Source: Limnochordaceae bacterium
Lineage (GTDB): Bacteria; Bacillota; Limnochordia; Limnochordales; Geochordaceae
Direction of reading: 5' to 3'
NCBI GenBank assembly: GCA_014896295.1
Contig: JADBKR010000004.1
Location: forward strand, 1 to 64,000
DNA length: 64,000 nt
Shown: piece by piece, positions 9,449-18,843 of the stretch
Position numbering within the stretch: the first letter of the stretch is position 1
How the letters are laid out: each line of letters opens with the position of its first letter
Program-made: the position numbers and the translations under genes
The notes under the pieces: model-generated
Database searches by the model: none
Told to the model about the DNA's origin: nothing
The model's input: only the letters and a program-made list of their open reading frames with translations

Positions 9449-10495
9449 ATGAAAGGCCGTCCGACCATCGCCGACGTGGCCAGGGCGGCGGGCGTCTCCA
9501 TCGCGACGGTGTCCGCCGTGCTCAACGGCCGTCCCGGGCGCATCCCGGACGCCACCAGGGGTAGAGTGCTCCGGGCCGCGGAGATGCTGCACTACCGGCC
9601 CAATCCCTTTGCCCGGAGCCTCAAGACCAAACGCAGCTACACGCTGGCCCTCGTCGCCACCGACATCAGCAACCCCTTTTACCCGGGCCTCGCCAAAGGG
9701 ATCGAGCAGGCCGCTCTTTCCCAGGGCTACCAGCTGATCATCTGCAACACGTTCGGCTCGCTCGAGCGCGAGCAGGACCACCTGCTGCGGCTGAGGGACC
9801 GGCAGGTCGACGGGATCATGCTCGCGTCGTCGATCACGCGCCACGACGCCCGTTACCCCGTGGATCTCCTGAAGGACGTGAAGACCGTGCTGCTCAACCG
9901 CACCATCGAGAACGTGAAGGCGCCCGTCATCCGCATGGACAACGTCGGAGCGGGCAAGGACGTGGGGCGCTACCTGGTGTCCCTGGGCTATCGCTCCATC
10001 GCCTACATCGGCGGCCCGGAGGATCGCCCGGCTTCTGCCGACCGTCTCCGTGGACTGCGAGAGGCCCTCGACGAGGCTGGCGTCCCATTGCCCGACGGCT
10101 GGGTGCGGTTTGGGGACTGGGAGCGGGAGGAAGAAGGCTACCGGCATGCCCGCTCCGTCTTCGGAGCGCCGGGCCCCCGTCCTCGGGCGGTCTTTGCCGG
10201 CAACGACATTCTGGCGATGGGGGTCATCCGGGCCGTGAAAGAGATGGGCCTGCGCGTGCCGGAGGACGTGGCGGTCGTAGGGTTCGACGACCGTGACATC
10301 GCGGCCTTCAGCGATCCCCGGCTGACGACGGTGCGCTATCCCTCCGTCGAGATGGGCTACCACGCCGCCCGCATCCTGCTCGACTGGATCGAGCGGCCGG
10401 AGGTGGAGCCTCCCCCGGTGGTCACGCTGGGCTGCCAGCTCATCGTGCGGGGCTCCTGCGGCGGGCAGGCCGTCCAAAGGGGCCCGACGGCATGA
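9449..10495 (+). CDS. LacI-family transcriptional regulator
   Basis: A 348-residue repressor. The N-terminal helix-turn-helix with hinge helix is clear: PTIADVARAAGVSIATVSAV (residues 4-23) followed by NPFARSLKTKRS. The effector domain is of the periplasmic-binding-protein type, with VALVATDISNPFYPGL-like and VFAGNDILAMGVIRAV blocks and the GFDDRD motif near the C-terminus. ATG 9449 lies 10 bases after the permease stop. The gene is embedded in the operon, so it probably controls the operon and the divergent GH31 gene through the palindrome at 6221-6230. The inducer is presumably a product of the imported sugar. Confidence 0.92.
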   Translation: MKGRPTIADVARAAGVSIATVSAVLNGRPGRIPDATRGRVLRAAEMLHYRPNPFARSLKTKRSYTLALVATDISNPFYPGLAKGIEQAALSQGYQLIICNTFGSLEREQDHLLRLRDRQVDGIMLASSITRHDARYPVDLLKDVKTVLLNRTIENVKAPVIRMDNVGAGKDVGRYLVSLGYRSIAYIGGPEDRPASADRLRGLREALDEAGVPLPDGWVRFGDWEREEEGYRHARSVFGAPGPRPRAVFAGNDILAMGVIRAVKEMGLRVPEDVAVVGFDDRDIAAFSDPRLTTVRYPSVEMGYHAARILLDWIERPEVEPPPVVTLGCQLIVRGSCGGQAVQRGPTA

Positions 10496-12756
10496 TCCGG
10501 CCCCTCTCCGAGCCGGGTAGGGCTCCTGCGCTCGAAGGCGACGGCCCGGAGGAGGTAGCGCTCACCCTTTCCAACCGGGCCTTCACGATGGCCCTCGATT
10601 GCTGGGGGCGCGTCCGGAGCCTCAGGCTCGTCAATCACGGCACGGTGATCCGCCCGGGCCGCTTGCGGTGGCACCTCGCCCCGGCCAGCGGGCAAAGCCG
10701 CCGGTCCGCGACCCTCTCGCTCACCGGAAAAGCATGGCGCTTGTGGCCGGGCATGCTCCAGGCCTCGCTCTTGGCGGAGCCGGGAGATGTATCCCTGGAG
10801 GTGGAGGCCGGCGCCGACCGGGAGGCGCCGCTGGTCTGGTTGCGATGGCGCCTGCACGGGCCCCAAGCTTCCGGTGCGGCCCCTGACCGGCAGGATGCCG
10901 CTTGCCCGGCTCTGGTCGTCCGGATCGCTCCCCGTCGGGACGAAGAGCTCGCTCGCGCCGTCGTGCTGCGCATGTTCGGGCCGGCCCGCTACGTGCCGGA
11001 GGCGCTGGAGGCCGTGCGTCGCCACGCCGAGGAGGCTGCGGCGGCCCTGCGGACGCAGGCCGTCGCCGTGCAGGCAGGCGCACGGTCGTGGCTGCTGGAC
11101 GGCGTGTGGTTGCACGCCTCTCTGGAGTGTTCGGGGCTTCAGGTCGCGGATCGAGGTGAGGGCGATGGCGCACGCTGGACGTGTCTCCCCGGCTCGCCGT
11201 CCTCCGGCGGCATGGAGGCCACGCTTGTGCTTTGGGTGGAGAACGCCGTGCCGACGGTCCATCAGGCCCTTCTCGCTCGGGCGCCGACGGCCCCACCGAA
11301 GCCCCTTCCCACTCGACCCGGCCCCGCATCTTTCGAAAGCGGCGACGCCCTGCTCGATACGCTGTTCGCCTTCTCCCTGGACGCGGCCGTCTCCAACTTC
11401 AAGGCCGACCCTCTGGGCGGCTTCGAAGGCCTGACGGCGGGCGTACACTACGAGACCCCGGCCCGGACCTATTTCCGGGACGGCTACTGGACGTCCCAGG
11501 CGCTCTTACCGTTTTACCCGGACCTCGTGCGCGCCCAGGTCGTCGCGCTGGCCGGGGGCGTCCACGACGACGGCTCGTGCCCCAGCGCGGTGCTTTTCCC
11601 CAACCCCGTGCTGGCCGCCGCGCTCGAGGCGGCGCACCGGTTCGTCCCCGGGTTTTCGGCGCTCCACCGGCCGCCTCGCGACTTCTGGTGGGGCCACCAC
11701 GACTCTCCGTCCTTCTTCCTGCTGCTGCTGTACGACTACCTGGCGTGGACGGGCGATGGCTCCGTGTTGTGGGAACCGGTCCCGGGGAGCCCCCGGGAGG
11801 CCGGATCGCGCCACACCGTCCTGGGAAGTGCCGTACGGGCGGCCCGCTACTTGCTCGACGCAGACGTGCATGACGAAGGGCTCGCCCGCAAGCCGTACGA
11901 TACCCTGGACTGGGCCGACAACGTCTTCCGCTCCGGGTGGGTGACGTATGACGAGGCCTTGCGGGCAGCGGCCCTGGGCCGTGCAGGGGCCATCCTGGCA
12001 CGGCTTGCCCGCTGGGGGGATCCCCCTCGGGAGGAGGGCCTCCAGGAGCTCGCGACGAGCTCGGCCCGGCTGGCCCTGGCCCGGCGCCTCGAAGAGGCCC
12101 GCCGCCGCGCCCGGCTCGCCATCAACGAGAAGCTGTGGTTAGCCGACAGGGGATACTATGCCGAGTACGTGGAACCACCCGCCGGCGGTGGCACGGCGCC
12201 CTCGGTGCCCGAGCCGCACCTGGCCATCGACACCCTCACGGTGCTGTTGTGGGACCTGGCCCCCGTGGACCGGGCGCGACGAGTCCTGGATCAAACGGAG
12301 ATCCTCCTCGAGTCCCGTCGTAACCACCGCCAGCCCTACGGTGACTGGGGCGTCATGTGCTGTTTTCCCCCTTATCGGGACCGCCGCCGGCTGACCGGCA
12401 AGACGCGCTTCCCCTACCGCTACCACAACGGGGCGGAGTGGCCGTACTGGAGCGCGGTACTGGCCCTGCTGCGCATGCGGTACGGCACCGGCGACTGGCG
12501 CTATCCGCTCGTGCGATGCTGGGAGGTGGGCCTGGCCAAGGGCCGGGCGGCTCCCGTCGAGTACCACTCGCCACCGTATGCGCCGGGTTCGCCCAACCAG
12601 GCGTGGAGCAGTATGCCGGCTGCCGCCATGGTGCGGGGCGGGTTCGGCATCGAACCCGATCTCGACGGCCGGTTCACGGTGCGGAGGCCCCCCTGGGGCC
12701 CGAGCCGCTTGAAGGGAGTGCACATCCACGGGCAGCGCTACGACTTCGACCTCTGA
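10492..12756 (+). CDS. Six-hairpin (alpha/alpha)6-barrel glycosidase, trehalase/GH63/amylo-glucosidase-like
   Basis: A 754-residue protein without signal peptide. The first 270 residues look like an N-terminal beta-sandwich; the rest is an alpha/alpha toroid as in GH15, GH37, GH63 and debranching enzymes. Supporting stretches are TYFRDGYWTSQALLPFYPDL (residues about 323-342), KPYDTLDWADN (about 466-476), YHNGAEWPYWSAV (about 643-655) and a GSPNQAWSS segment. The RDGYW and HNGAEW elements resemble catalytic-site motifs of this clan, but I cannot place it in one GH family. ATG 10492 overlaps the LacI stop by four bases. It probably processes the sugar imported by this operon. Confidence 0.72.
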   Translation: MIRPLSEPGRAPALEGDGPEEVALTLSNRAFTMALDCWGRVRSLRLVNHGTVIRPGRLRWHLAPASGQSRRSATLSLTGKAWRLWPGMLQASLLAEPGDVSLEVEAGADREAPLVWLRWRLHGPQASGAAPDRQDAACPALVVRIAPRRDEELARAVVLRMFGPARYVPEALEAVRRHAEEAAAALRTQAVAVQAGARSWLLDGVWLHASLECSGLQVADRGEGDGARWTCLPGSPSSGGMEATLVLWVENAVPTVHQALLARAPTAPPKPLPTRPGPASFESGDALLDTLFAFSLDAAVSNFKADPLGGFEGLTAGVHYETPARTYFRDGYWTSQALLPFYPDLVRAQVVALAGGVHDDGSCPSAVLFPNPVLAAALEAAHRFVPGFSALHRPPRDFWWGHHDSPSFFLLLLYDYLAWTGDGSVLWEPVPGSPREAGSRHTVLGSAVRAARYLLDADVHDEGLARKPYDTLDWADNVFRSGWVTYDEALRAAALGRAGAILARLARWGDPPREEGLQELATSSARLALARRLEEARRRARLAINEKLWLADRGYYAEYVEPPAGGGTAPSVPEPHLAIDTLTVLLWDLAPVDRARRVLDQTEILLESRRNHRQPYGDWGVMCCFPPYRDRRRLTGKTRFPYRYHNGAEWPYWSAVLALLRMRYGTGDWRYPLVRCWEVGLAKGRAAPVEYHSPPYAPGSPNQAWSSMPAAAMVRGGFGIEPDLDGRFTVRRPPWGPSRLKGVHIHGQRYDFDL

Positions 12757-14270
12757 GGCGCAGGCCTGCCGCATCCGAGCGCCTGAGCCCGCTCACGAAG
12801 CTCATCTTCGGCAGCGGCGACATCTACGGCGGCGGCGGGCAAAACATCGTCAATTTCCTGTACCTGATCTTCCTGACGGACGTGGTGCGGATCCGTCCCG
12901 CGCTGGCCGGCCTCGTGTTCCTCGTCGGGCGGATATGGGACGCCGTGACCGACCCGGCCATGGGCGTGGTGACGGACCGCACCCGGACCCGGTGGGGCCG
13001 CCGTCGCCCTTACTTCCTGGCGGCCACGGTCCTCGTCTTCGTCTCCTACGTGCTCTTGTGGGCGCCGGTGACGGCAGCCGGCGAATGGGCACGTTTTGCC
13101 TATTGTCTGGCAGCATACCTCTTCTTCGACCTGGTGATGACCATGACCATGGTGCCCTACTCGGCCATGAGCGCCGAACTCACCCTGGATTACCACGAGC
13201 GCACTTCGGTCATGTCGTACCGCCTCGCCTTCTCCATGGGAGCCACCATCCTCACGGCGCTGTTCCCCATGTGGATCGTGGAGAGGGCCCCCGATCCCCG
13301 CACCGGATACCTGGTGATGGCGGTCGTCTTCGGGGCGCTATTCGCCCTTCCATGGGGTCTCATCTTCAAGTACTGCCCCGAGCGGCCGTCGTTCCAGCGG
13401 CGGATGCCGTCGCTCGACTGGCGCGACCTCCTGCTCGAGCCGTGGAGGTTGCGGGCCTTTCGCACGCTGGTGGGCATGTACCTGGCAGGCTTCATCGCGC
13501 TCGACGTCGTCTCTTCCCTCATCGTCTACTTCATGAGGTACAACCTGGGCCGCCCCACGGAGGCCAAGTTCGTCATGGGCACCACCATCGTGATGCAGCT
13601 TTTCTCCCTGCCCCTCTGGGCCTGGCTCGCCTCGCGGATCGGCAAGGGCCGCGCCTACGCCGTCGGCGGCGCCTGGTGGATCGCCGTCATGCTCGTCTTC
13701 CTCGCGTTCGACCCCGCCTGGCCCGCCTGGTCCATCTATCTGCTGGCGGGCGCCATGGGCCTGGGCGTTTCGGCCATCGCCTTCATCCCCTGGGCCATTT
13801 TCCCCGACATCACCGAGGTGGCGGAGCTGGCCACGGGCGACCGCCGGGAGGGGAGCTTGAGCGGCTTCATGACCTTCCTGCGCAAGGTCGCCTCGGCCAT
13901 CGCCCTCTTCGGGGTCGCGCAGGTCCTGGACCTCACGGGCTACCGCCCTCCTTCCGATGAGGTAACGGGAGCGGCGGCGGTCATGGCGCAGCCGCAGGCA
14001 GCCCTGGCGGCCATCCGGCTGATGCTCACCCTCGTGCCGATCGCGCTGGCAGGCGTGGGGATCGTCCTGGCCCTGCGATACCCTCTCACGGCCCGGATGC
14101 ACGCGCGGTTACGGGACCTCCTCGCGTTGCGCCGGGGCGAGAAGCAGGCAAAGAGCATCGCACAGCAGGAGGAGATGGAAGCTTCCTACAAGTCGCTTTA
14201 CGAAACGCTGGTAGGTGGCCCGCCCCCGTCGCCGCCCGGCGTAACCCGGGACCCGGCTCCCAACCGGTGA
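12753..14270 (+). CDS. GPH-family sugar:cation symporter (MFS)
   Basis: About 505 residues, a glycoside-pentoside-hexuronide:cation symporter with around 12 membrane segments. The family pattern is seen from LTKLIFGSGDIYGGGGQN onward, with the cytoplasmic loop DPAMGVVTDRTRTRWGRRRP and later FIPWAIFPDITE. The start is unclear. After the stop of the preceding gene there is no in-frame ATG, GTG or TTG before conserved sequence begins; CTG codons at 12753 and 12783 are the only candidates, or a base is missing here. The operon thus encodes both an ABC importer and a secondary transporter. The symporter may take up a breakdown product or a second substrate. Confidence 0.85.
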   Translation: MRRRPAASERLSPLTKLIFGSGDIYGGGGQNIVNFLYLIFLTDVVRIRPALAGLVFLVGRIWDAVTDPAMGVVTDRTRTRWGRRRPYFLAATVLVFVSYVLLWAPVTAAGEWARFAYCLAAYLFFDLVMTMTMVPYSAMSAELTLDYHERTSVMSYRLAFSMGATILTALFPMWIVERAPDPRTGYLVMAVVFGALFALPWGLIFKYCPERPSFQRRMPSLDWRDLLLEPWRLRAFRTLVGMYLAGFIALDVVSSLIVYFMRYNLGRPTEAKFVMGTTIVMQLFSLPLWAWLASRIGKGRAYAVGGAWWIAVMLVFLAFDPAWPAWSIYLLAGAMGLGVSAIAFIPWAIFPDITEVAELATGDRREGSLSGFMTFLRKVASAIALFGVAQVLDLTGYRPPSDEVTGAAAVMAQPQAALAAIRLMLTLVPIALAGVGIVLALRYPLTARMHARLRDLLALRRGEKQAKSIAQQEEMEASYKSLYETLVGGPPPSPPGVTRDPAPNR

Positions 14271-14273
14271 CGC

Positions 14274-14286
14274 TACCGTAACGGTA
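14274..14286. promoter_or_regulatory. Palindrome upstream of second PIG-L gene
   Basis: TACCGT-A-ACGGTA is a perfect odd-centred palindrome, followed at once by TACAAT, which resembles a -10 hexamer, 21 bases before the GTG start at 14312. No convincing -35 is seen. It could be an operator for an internal promoter. Function is inference. Confidence 0.3.
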
Positions 14287-14311
14287 CAATGGCAGCAGCG
14301 AGGAGGCGCAC

Positions 14312-15037
14312 GTGCCCATGGCCAAGACCCAAGGCGAGGTGCTGGAAGCCTTCGCCCCGGCTTCCGAACGGGGAGGCCCCGTCGACGTGCTCGCCATCGG
14401 GGCCCACCCGGACGACATCGAGCTGGGCGCGGGAGGGCTCTTGATCCTGGCGCGGCGCAAGGGCCTTTCCACCGGCGGGATCGTCCTGACGCGGGGCGAC
14501 GCGGGCCGCTTCGGCACCGAAGAGCAACGCCGCAAGGAAGCCGCCGAGGCGGCGCGCATCCTCGAGCTCTCCCACTTCGAACAGCTCGACCACCCCGACG
14601 CAGCGCTGGCCGCCACCCGCCAGGCCGCGGTCCAGCTCGCCCTGCGGCTGCGCAAGCTGCGGCCCCGGCTCATCCTGGCGCCGCATCCCGAGGACCGCCA
14701 CTTCGACCACCAGGCCGCCTCACGGCTGGCCGACGAGGCCGCCTTCCTCGCCGATCGGGCCACCTTCGACCCGGAGACGGCTCCGCTGTCGAGGCCTGCT
14801 CTCTGGTGGTTCGGGCTCGACCCGGCGACCCTGCACCGCCCCCACCTGGTGGTAGACATCACCCCGGTCTGGGCGCAGAAAGAGGCCGCCCTCCGGGCGC
14901 ACGCAAGCCAGGCGCCCATCGTGGCCGGCGCGGAGCTCTACGCCCGGGTCTACGGCGCCATGATCGGCGTGATGTTCGGCGAGGGGTTCATCCCGGCGCG
15001 GCCGGCGGCGATACAGCCCGACCTCTCTTTGCTGTGA
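14312..15037 (+). CDS. PIG-L/LmbE family deacetylase (BshB1-like)
   Basis: A 241-residue zinc-dependent N-deacetylase. The metal motif is in AIGAHPDDIELGAGG (residues about 29-43) and the second histidine block in PHPEDRHFDHQAAS. The C-terminus carries the VYGAMIGVMFGEGF segment shared with BshB1-type enzymes. GTG 14312 follows GAGGAGG with good spacing; ATG 14318 is an alternative. It lies 41 bp after the symporter gene and closes the sugar operon, suggesting that one operon substrate is an acetylated amino sugar. A bacillithiol role is possible, but no other bsh gene is in the window. It is only distantly similar to the PIG-L protein at 1962-2741. Confidence 0.87.
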   Translation: MPMAKTQGEVLEAFAPASERGGPVDVLAIGAHPDDIELGAGGLLILARRKGLSTGGIVLTRGDAGRFGTEEQRRKEAAEAARILELSHFEQLDHPDAALAATRQAAVQLALRLRKLRPRLILAPHPEDRHFDHQAASRLADEAAFLADRATFDPETAPLSRPALWWFGLDPATLHRPHLVVDITPVWAQKEAALRAHASQAPIVAGAELYARVYGAMIGVMFGEGFIPARPAAIQPDLSLL

Positions 15038-15066
15038 GGGGCCCTCCGCGGCCGGCCCCCGTCGCC

Positions 15067-17108
15067 TTACCGCAACAACCGCTCGACGAGAAAGCCCTCG
15101 TCTGCCCCGCGTGCGGCGGCGATGTGGCGCACCGCCTGGACGGCGCTCGCCTGCCGGTGGATGATGAGGCTGACCCCTTCGGCGACGGCTCGCGGGTCGT
15201 CCCTGCCCGGGTACAGCACGTTGCGCCCGACCATGGCGCCGCGCACGTTGGGACCCTCGGCCATCCCCCGCTCGAAGTCCTCGAGCACGGGCACCGGGCT
15301 GTCGTGGGTCTCGCCGCCCAGCAACAAGATGGGCAGCGTGGTGGCCCTCGCCACCCTCCAGAACTCAGGCACGTAGGGGATCTTGAGCCACACACGGTCG
15401 CTCGCCTCGCCCAGGCCCGCCGCCACCCCGACGGCCCGGATCATCTCATCGGGCTCCAGCACGACCTGGTAGCGGCCCTCGACCCGGCGGACCGGCAGGA
15501 CCTCCACGAAGCCCGGCAGGGCGAAGCGCCGCAGGCCGTTGAGGGCCTGCGCCACGTAGGACATCGTCTGGATCGAGTAGCGCGAGTGCGCCCCGGGGTC
15601 GATCCGCAGCAGCACTTTGCCGGCGTCGAGCCCCCGGGCGTGGATCGCCTCCGGGGTGAAGGCCGTCACGCGGTCTTCCATCTCGTACTCCACGCCCGCC
15701 AGGCCCGAGCGGTTCATCGAGCCGATGACGACGCGCCCGTCCAGGAGCCCCTCGTGCCCGCGCTCCTTCAAGAGGTAGTCGACGAGCAAGAGTTCGTCCA
15801 CGACGTCCGGAGTGGCCATCACGCCGTCCACCATGGGGCTGGTGAGCACCCTCAGCACCCGTCCCAGGTACTCCCACCGATCGCCCAGGGCGACGGGGTC
15901 GCTTCCTGCGGCCGTGACCCGCCGCGCCGGATGATCGGCGGCGAGCACCAGAAGCTTGCCGTCCTCAGGGGCGATGGCCGCGGGTCGCCGCCTCGATCGG
16001 GCCGCCTCTTCGATCCGCTGCGCCTGGCGGACCCGGCTCTCGGCGAGCAGGGCCCAGAGCTGGTCGGTCAGGAAGCGCCGCGTGTGCCAGTAGAACGTGC
16101 CGGGCGTGTAATTGACGTCGATGCGGTGGCGGGCCACCTCGTAGATGGCCCGGGTGCTCTCGAGCACGGCCTCCGACAGCTCTCCGGGCCTCGGCACGAC
16201 CTCGAACCCCACCGGCCCCTGGTACCCGATGTCGACCAGCGCGGCCAGGAAAGCAGCCAGTTCCTCCTCCCTCACGGCGCTCTTCGGGTGATCGAGCCGA
16301 GGGTGGCTGTCGCCGTAAAGGGGTCGGCCGGGTCGAGCACCGCGCTGCCGATGTGCACGTGCACCAGGAAAGGCGCCAGCAGGCGCACGGCGTCGGGGGT
16401 CTCCGGCGAGCCGTCCGCCTGTTGGATGAGGGGCATGTGGGAGAGGTCGTACAAGAGCCCGAAGTTGGTGTGGCCCAGGTGGGCCCGCACCACCCGGGCC
16501 ACGGCCAGGGCCTCGACCGACGGGCCGATGAGCATGTTGCGGAAGCCCGGCTCCGGCCGCCGGTCGAACGACTCCAGCACGATCATGATGGGCGCCCTGC
16601 CCAGCGCCTCGGCGCGCCGGCGCGCATACCCGGCGATTTCCCCCAGCGAGCGCACCAGCGCCTCGGTGGCCTCCTGCCGGCGCTGGTTGCCGGGAGAGGG
16701 CCCGGGGTCCCGCCCGCTCAGCAGGCTCAACGAGACCGCCCCCAGCTCGTACGCCTCGTCCACGCACCGCAGCAGCCGATCGACCGCCTGGCGCCGTGCC
16801 ACCTCGTTGGGGCTCGATATGTCGCTCGGAGGGATCCAGCGCTCCTCGTTGACGAGCTGGACGGGCTGAGCGCCGTAGTATACCTTCTTGCCCCGTTCGG
16901 CGCACAAGGCCCCGATCCGGCGGCGCAGGGCCGGGTCCTTGATCTGGGTCAGCTCGATCCCGCCGATGTACTCCTGGGCCGTCAGATGCTCGACGGTCGA
17001 CAGCATGTAGTGGGCCGGGGCCTCTCCGCGGCTCGTCGAACGGGTGCTCCCCGGCCCCGGGTACGCCATCCAGTGCACGACGGTCACAAGGTTGGACTCC
17101 AAAGCCAC
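15067..17108 (-). CDS. Apparent fusion: sugar-phosphate isomerase/epimerase TIM barrel plus Cgl0159-type (beta/alpha)8 aldolase-like domain, one frame break
   Basis: About 680 residues if one missing base is restored. The N-terminal half (about 1-350) is a xylose-isomerase-like TIM barrel: GGIELTQIKDPALRRRIGAL, MIVLESFDRRPEPGFRNML, LLYDLSHMP, then the HIGSAVLDPADPF / YGDSHPRLDHPKS metal-site region, split by a one-base deletion near 16317-16321. The C-terminal half (about 370-680) matches the Cgl0159 family: LLVLAADHPARR, VDGVMATPDVVDELLL, VVIGSMNRSGL, TLPILLLGGETHDSP. No stop, ATG, TTG or well-placed GTG separates the halves. GTG 17108 follows GGGGGTGA. It lies 14 bp after the FGGY kinase gene, suggesting a ketose-phosphate pathway in which the kinase product is epimerised and cleaved. 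The reaction is not known. Confidence 0.78.
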
Positions 17109-17122
17109 CGGTCTCACCCCCG

Positions 17123-18705
17123 CTACGGCTCCCCCGTCAGCCCTGCTCCGCGATCCCACAATTCGGAGTAAACCGGCATCATGACCTGCACGAGCCGCTC
17201 GTAGCGCTCCGCAAGCGAACGGTAAGCGGCGGCCAGCGACGGATCCACCGCCACCTCCCGCTCCGGCGGGTTGAACGCCCGCGCCGCCTCCAGGGGGTCG
17301 CGCCACAGCCCGACGCCCCACCCGGCCAGGACCATGGCCCCGAGGGACGCGGCCCGGCCGAGCCGCGGCACGATCACGGGCCGCTCGACAGCGGCCGCCT
17401 TGATCTGCAGCCACAACGGGCTGCGGGCCCCGCCTCCCATGGCCACGATGCGGCTCACGGCCAATGCCGGCGCTCTCCGAGCACCTGCCGGCACGCCCTC
17501 AGCTCCAGCGCGACGCTCTCCATGGCGGCCCGGACCAGGTGAGCGCGGGTGTGCTCGAGGGTGAGCCCGATGGCGGCTCCCCTCGCCTGAGGTTGCCAGC
17601 GCGGCGCACGAGCCCCCATGAAGTACGGGAGCAGGAAGAGACCGTCGGCTCCGGGCGGGACCTCTCCGGCCTCCTCGCTCATCGCGTCGTAAACGTCCTT
17701 CCCTTCCCGCTCCAGCCTCCGGCGCTCCTCCCCGAACGCGAGCTCCCGCAGCCACCGCAGGATGGCGCCCGTGGCGTTGAGCCCCTGCTCGACCAGCCAG
17801 TGGCCGGGCAGCACGTGCACCGTGTACAGCAGGCCGGGGACGCGCGCCCCCCGGCCTACCGCCTCTGGCACCACCGTCGACACGTTGGACGTCGTGCCGG
17901 TGGACTCCATCGCCTCCCCCGGCCCGAGCGCCACGCCCAGGGCCTCCAGGCACCGGTCGCCGCCCCCCGTCACCACGGGCACGCCGGCCCGCAGCCCCAG
18001 CGCCTGGGCAGCCTGCGGGGTCAGGCTCCCGGCTCGCTCGTGAGAGGCCACCACGGGGGGAAACCGCCCGGGGTCGATGCCGGCCTCGTCGAACGCAGCC
18101 TCCCACCACCGCCCCGCCAGGGAGTCCCACATCATGGTGCGCGAGGCGAGCGACGGGTCCGTGACGAACCGGCCGGTCAGCCGGTGGACGACCAGGTCCC
18201 TCGGTTGGAGCAGGTAGGCGGCGCGGCGCAAGAGCTCTGGCTCGTGCTCCCGCATCCACAGGAGCTTGGCCAGCGTGAAGGTCGCATCCGGCACCATGCC
18301 CGTGTGCCGGTGAATCCTTTGCGCGCCGAGCCTCCGGGCCAGCGCCTGGACCTGGGCCGCTCCCCGCCTGTCCATCCACGAGATCGCCCTGGCCAGGGGC
18401 CGGCCGTCGAAGTCGACGAGGGCGACCGTCTCCCGCTGGGAACTGAGCCCGATGGCCGCCACGTCCGGCGGCACCTCGCCCCGGTACGCCCCCGCTCGCT
18501 CCATGTGCGCGAGCGCGCGGCGCACCGCAGCTATGCACGCCTGCCACCAGTCCTCGGGGTCCTGCTCGGCCCACAGGGGCCGGGGATGGTAAGTGGGGTA
18601 CTCTTGCTCCCCCTGGCCCACCGGCCGCCCCGTGGCGTCGAACATCACCGCCTTGCACGCGGTGGTGCCGACGTCGATGGTCAAGATGAACGGGCCGGCG
18701 CTCAT
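17123..18705 (-). CDS. FGGY-family carbohydrate kinase (xylulokinase-like), one frame break
   Basis: About 527 residues. The ATPase fold begins FILTIDVGTTACKAVMFD; GLSSQRETVALVD and AISWMDRRGAAQ follow, with TGGGDRCLEALG holding the likely catalytic Asp and STGTTSNVS in the phosphate region. The C-terminal SRIVAMGGGARSPLWLQ adenosine motif is in another frame, joined by a one-base shift near 17462-17470. ATG 18705 follows GGAGGAGG. Members phosphorylate ketoses or polyols; overall order and length fit xylulokinase, but substrate cannot be fixed. It is the first gene of a two-gene minus-strand operon with the TIM-barrel fusion. Confidence 0.87.
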
Positions 18706-18843
18706 CCGGCGGCCTCCTCCCGCCGCAGGGGCATTCCCGGCAGTACCGGCGCACTCCTGCCATGCCGTGGCCGCAACCTCCCATACTTTGCCACGGCGGG
18801 TCCGACATGAACCATGCCCCCCGCTGCCGAAGCTCCCGGGTAG

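Noticed and set aside
7558-9555. Long minus-strand open frame (665 codons) opposite the sugar importer genes
   Set aside because: Antisense to three clear genes, low-complexity His/Asp/Arg/Gln-rich translation with no domain; an artefact of high G+C codon bias.
14312-15037. Assignment as bshB1 of bacillithiol synthesis
   Set aside because: Sequence is BshB1-like, but the sugar-operon context and absence of other bsh genes make the pathway uncertain; kept as PIG-L deacetylase.
14806-16869. Plus-strand open frame of 687 codons opposite the TIM-barrel fusion
   Set aside because: The minus strand carries conserved TIM-barrel motifs; the plus frame has none.
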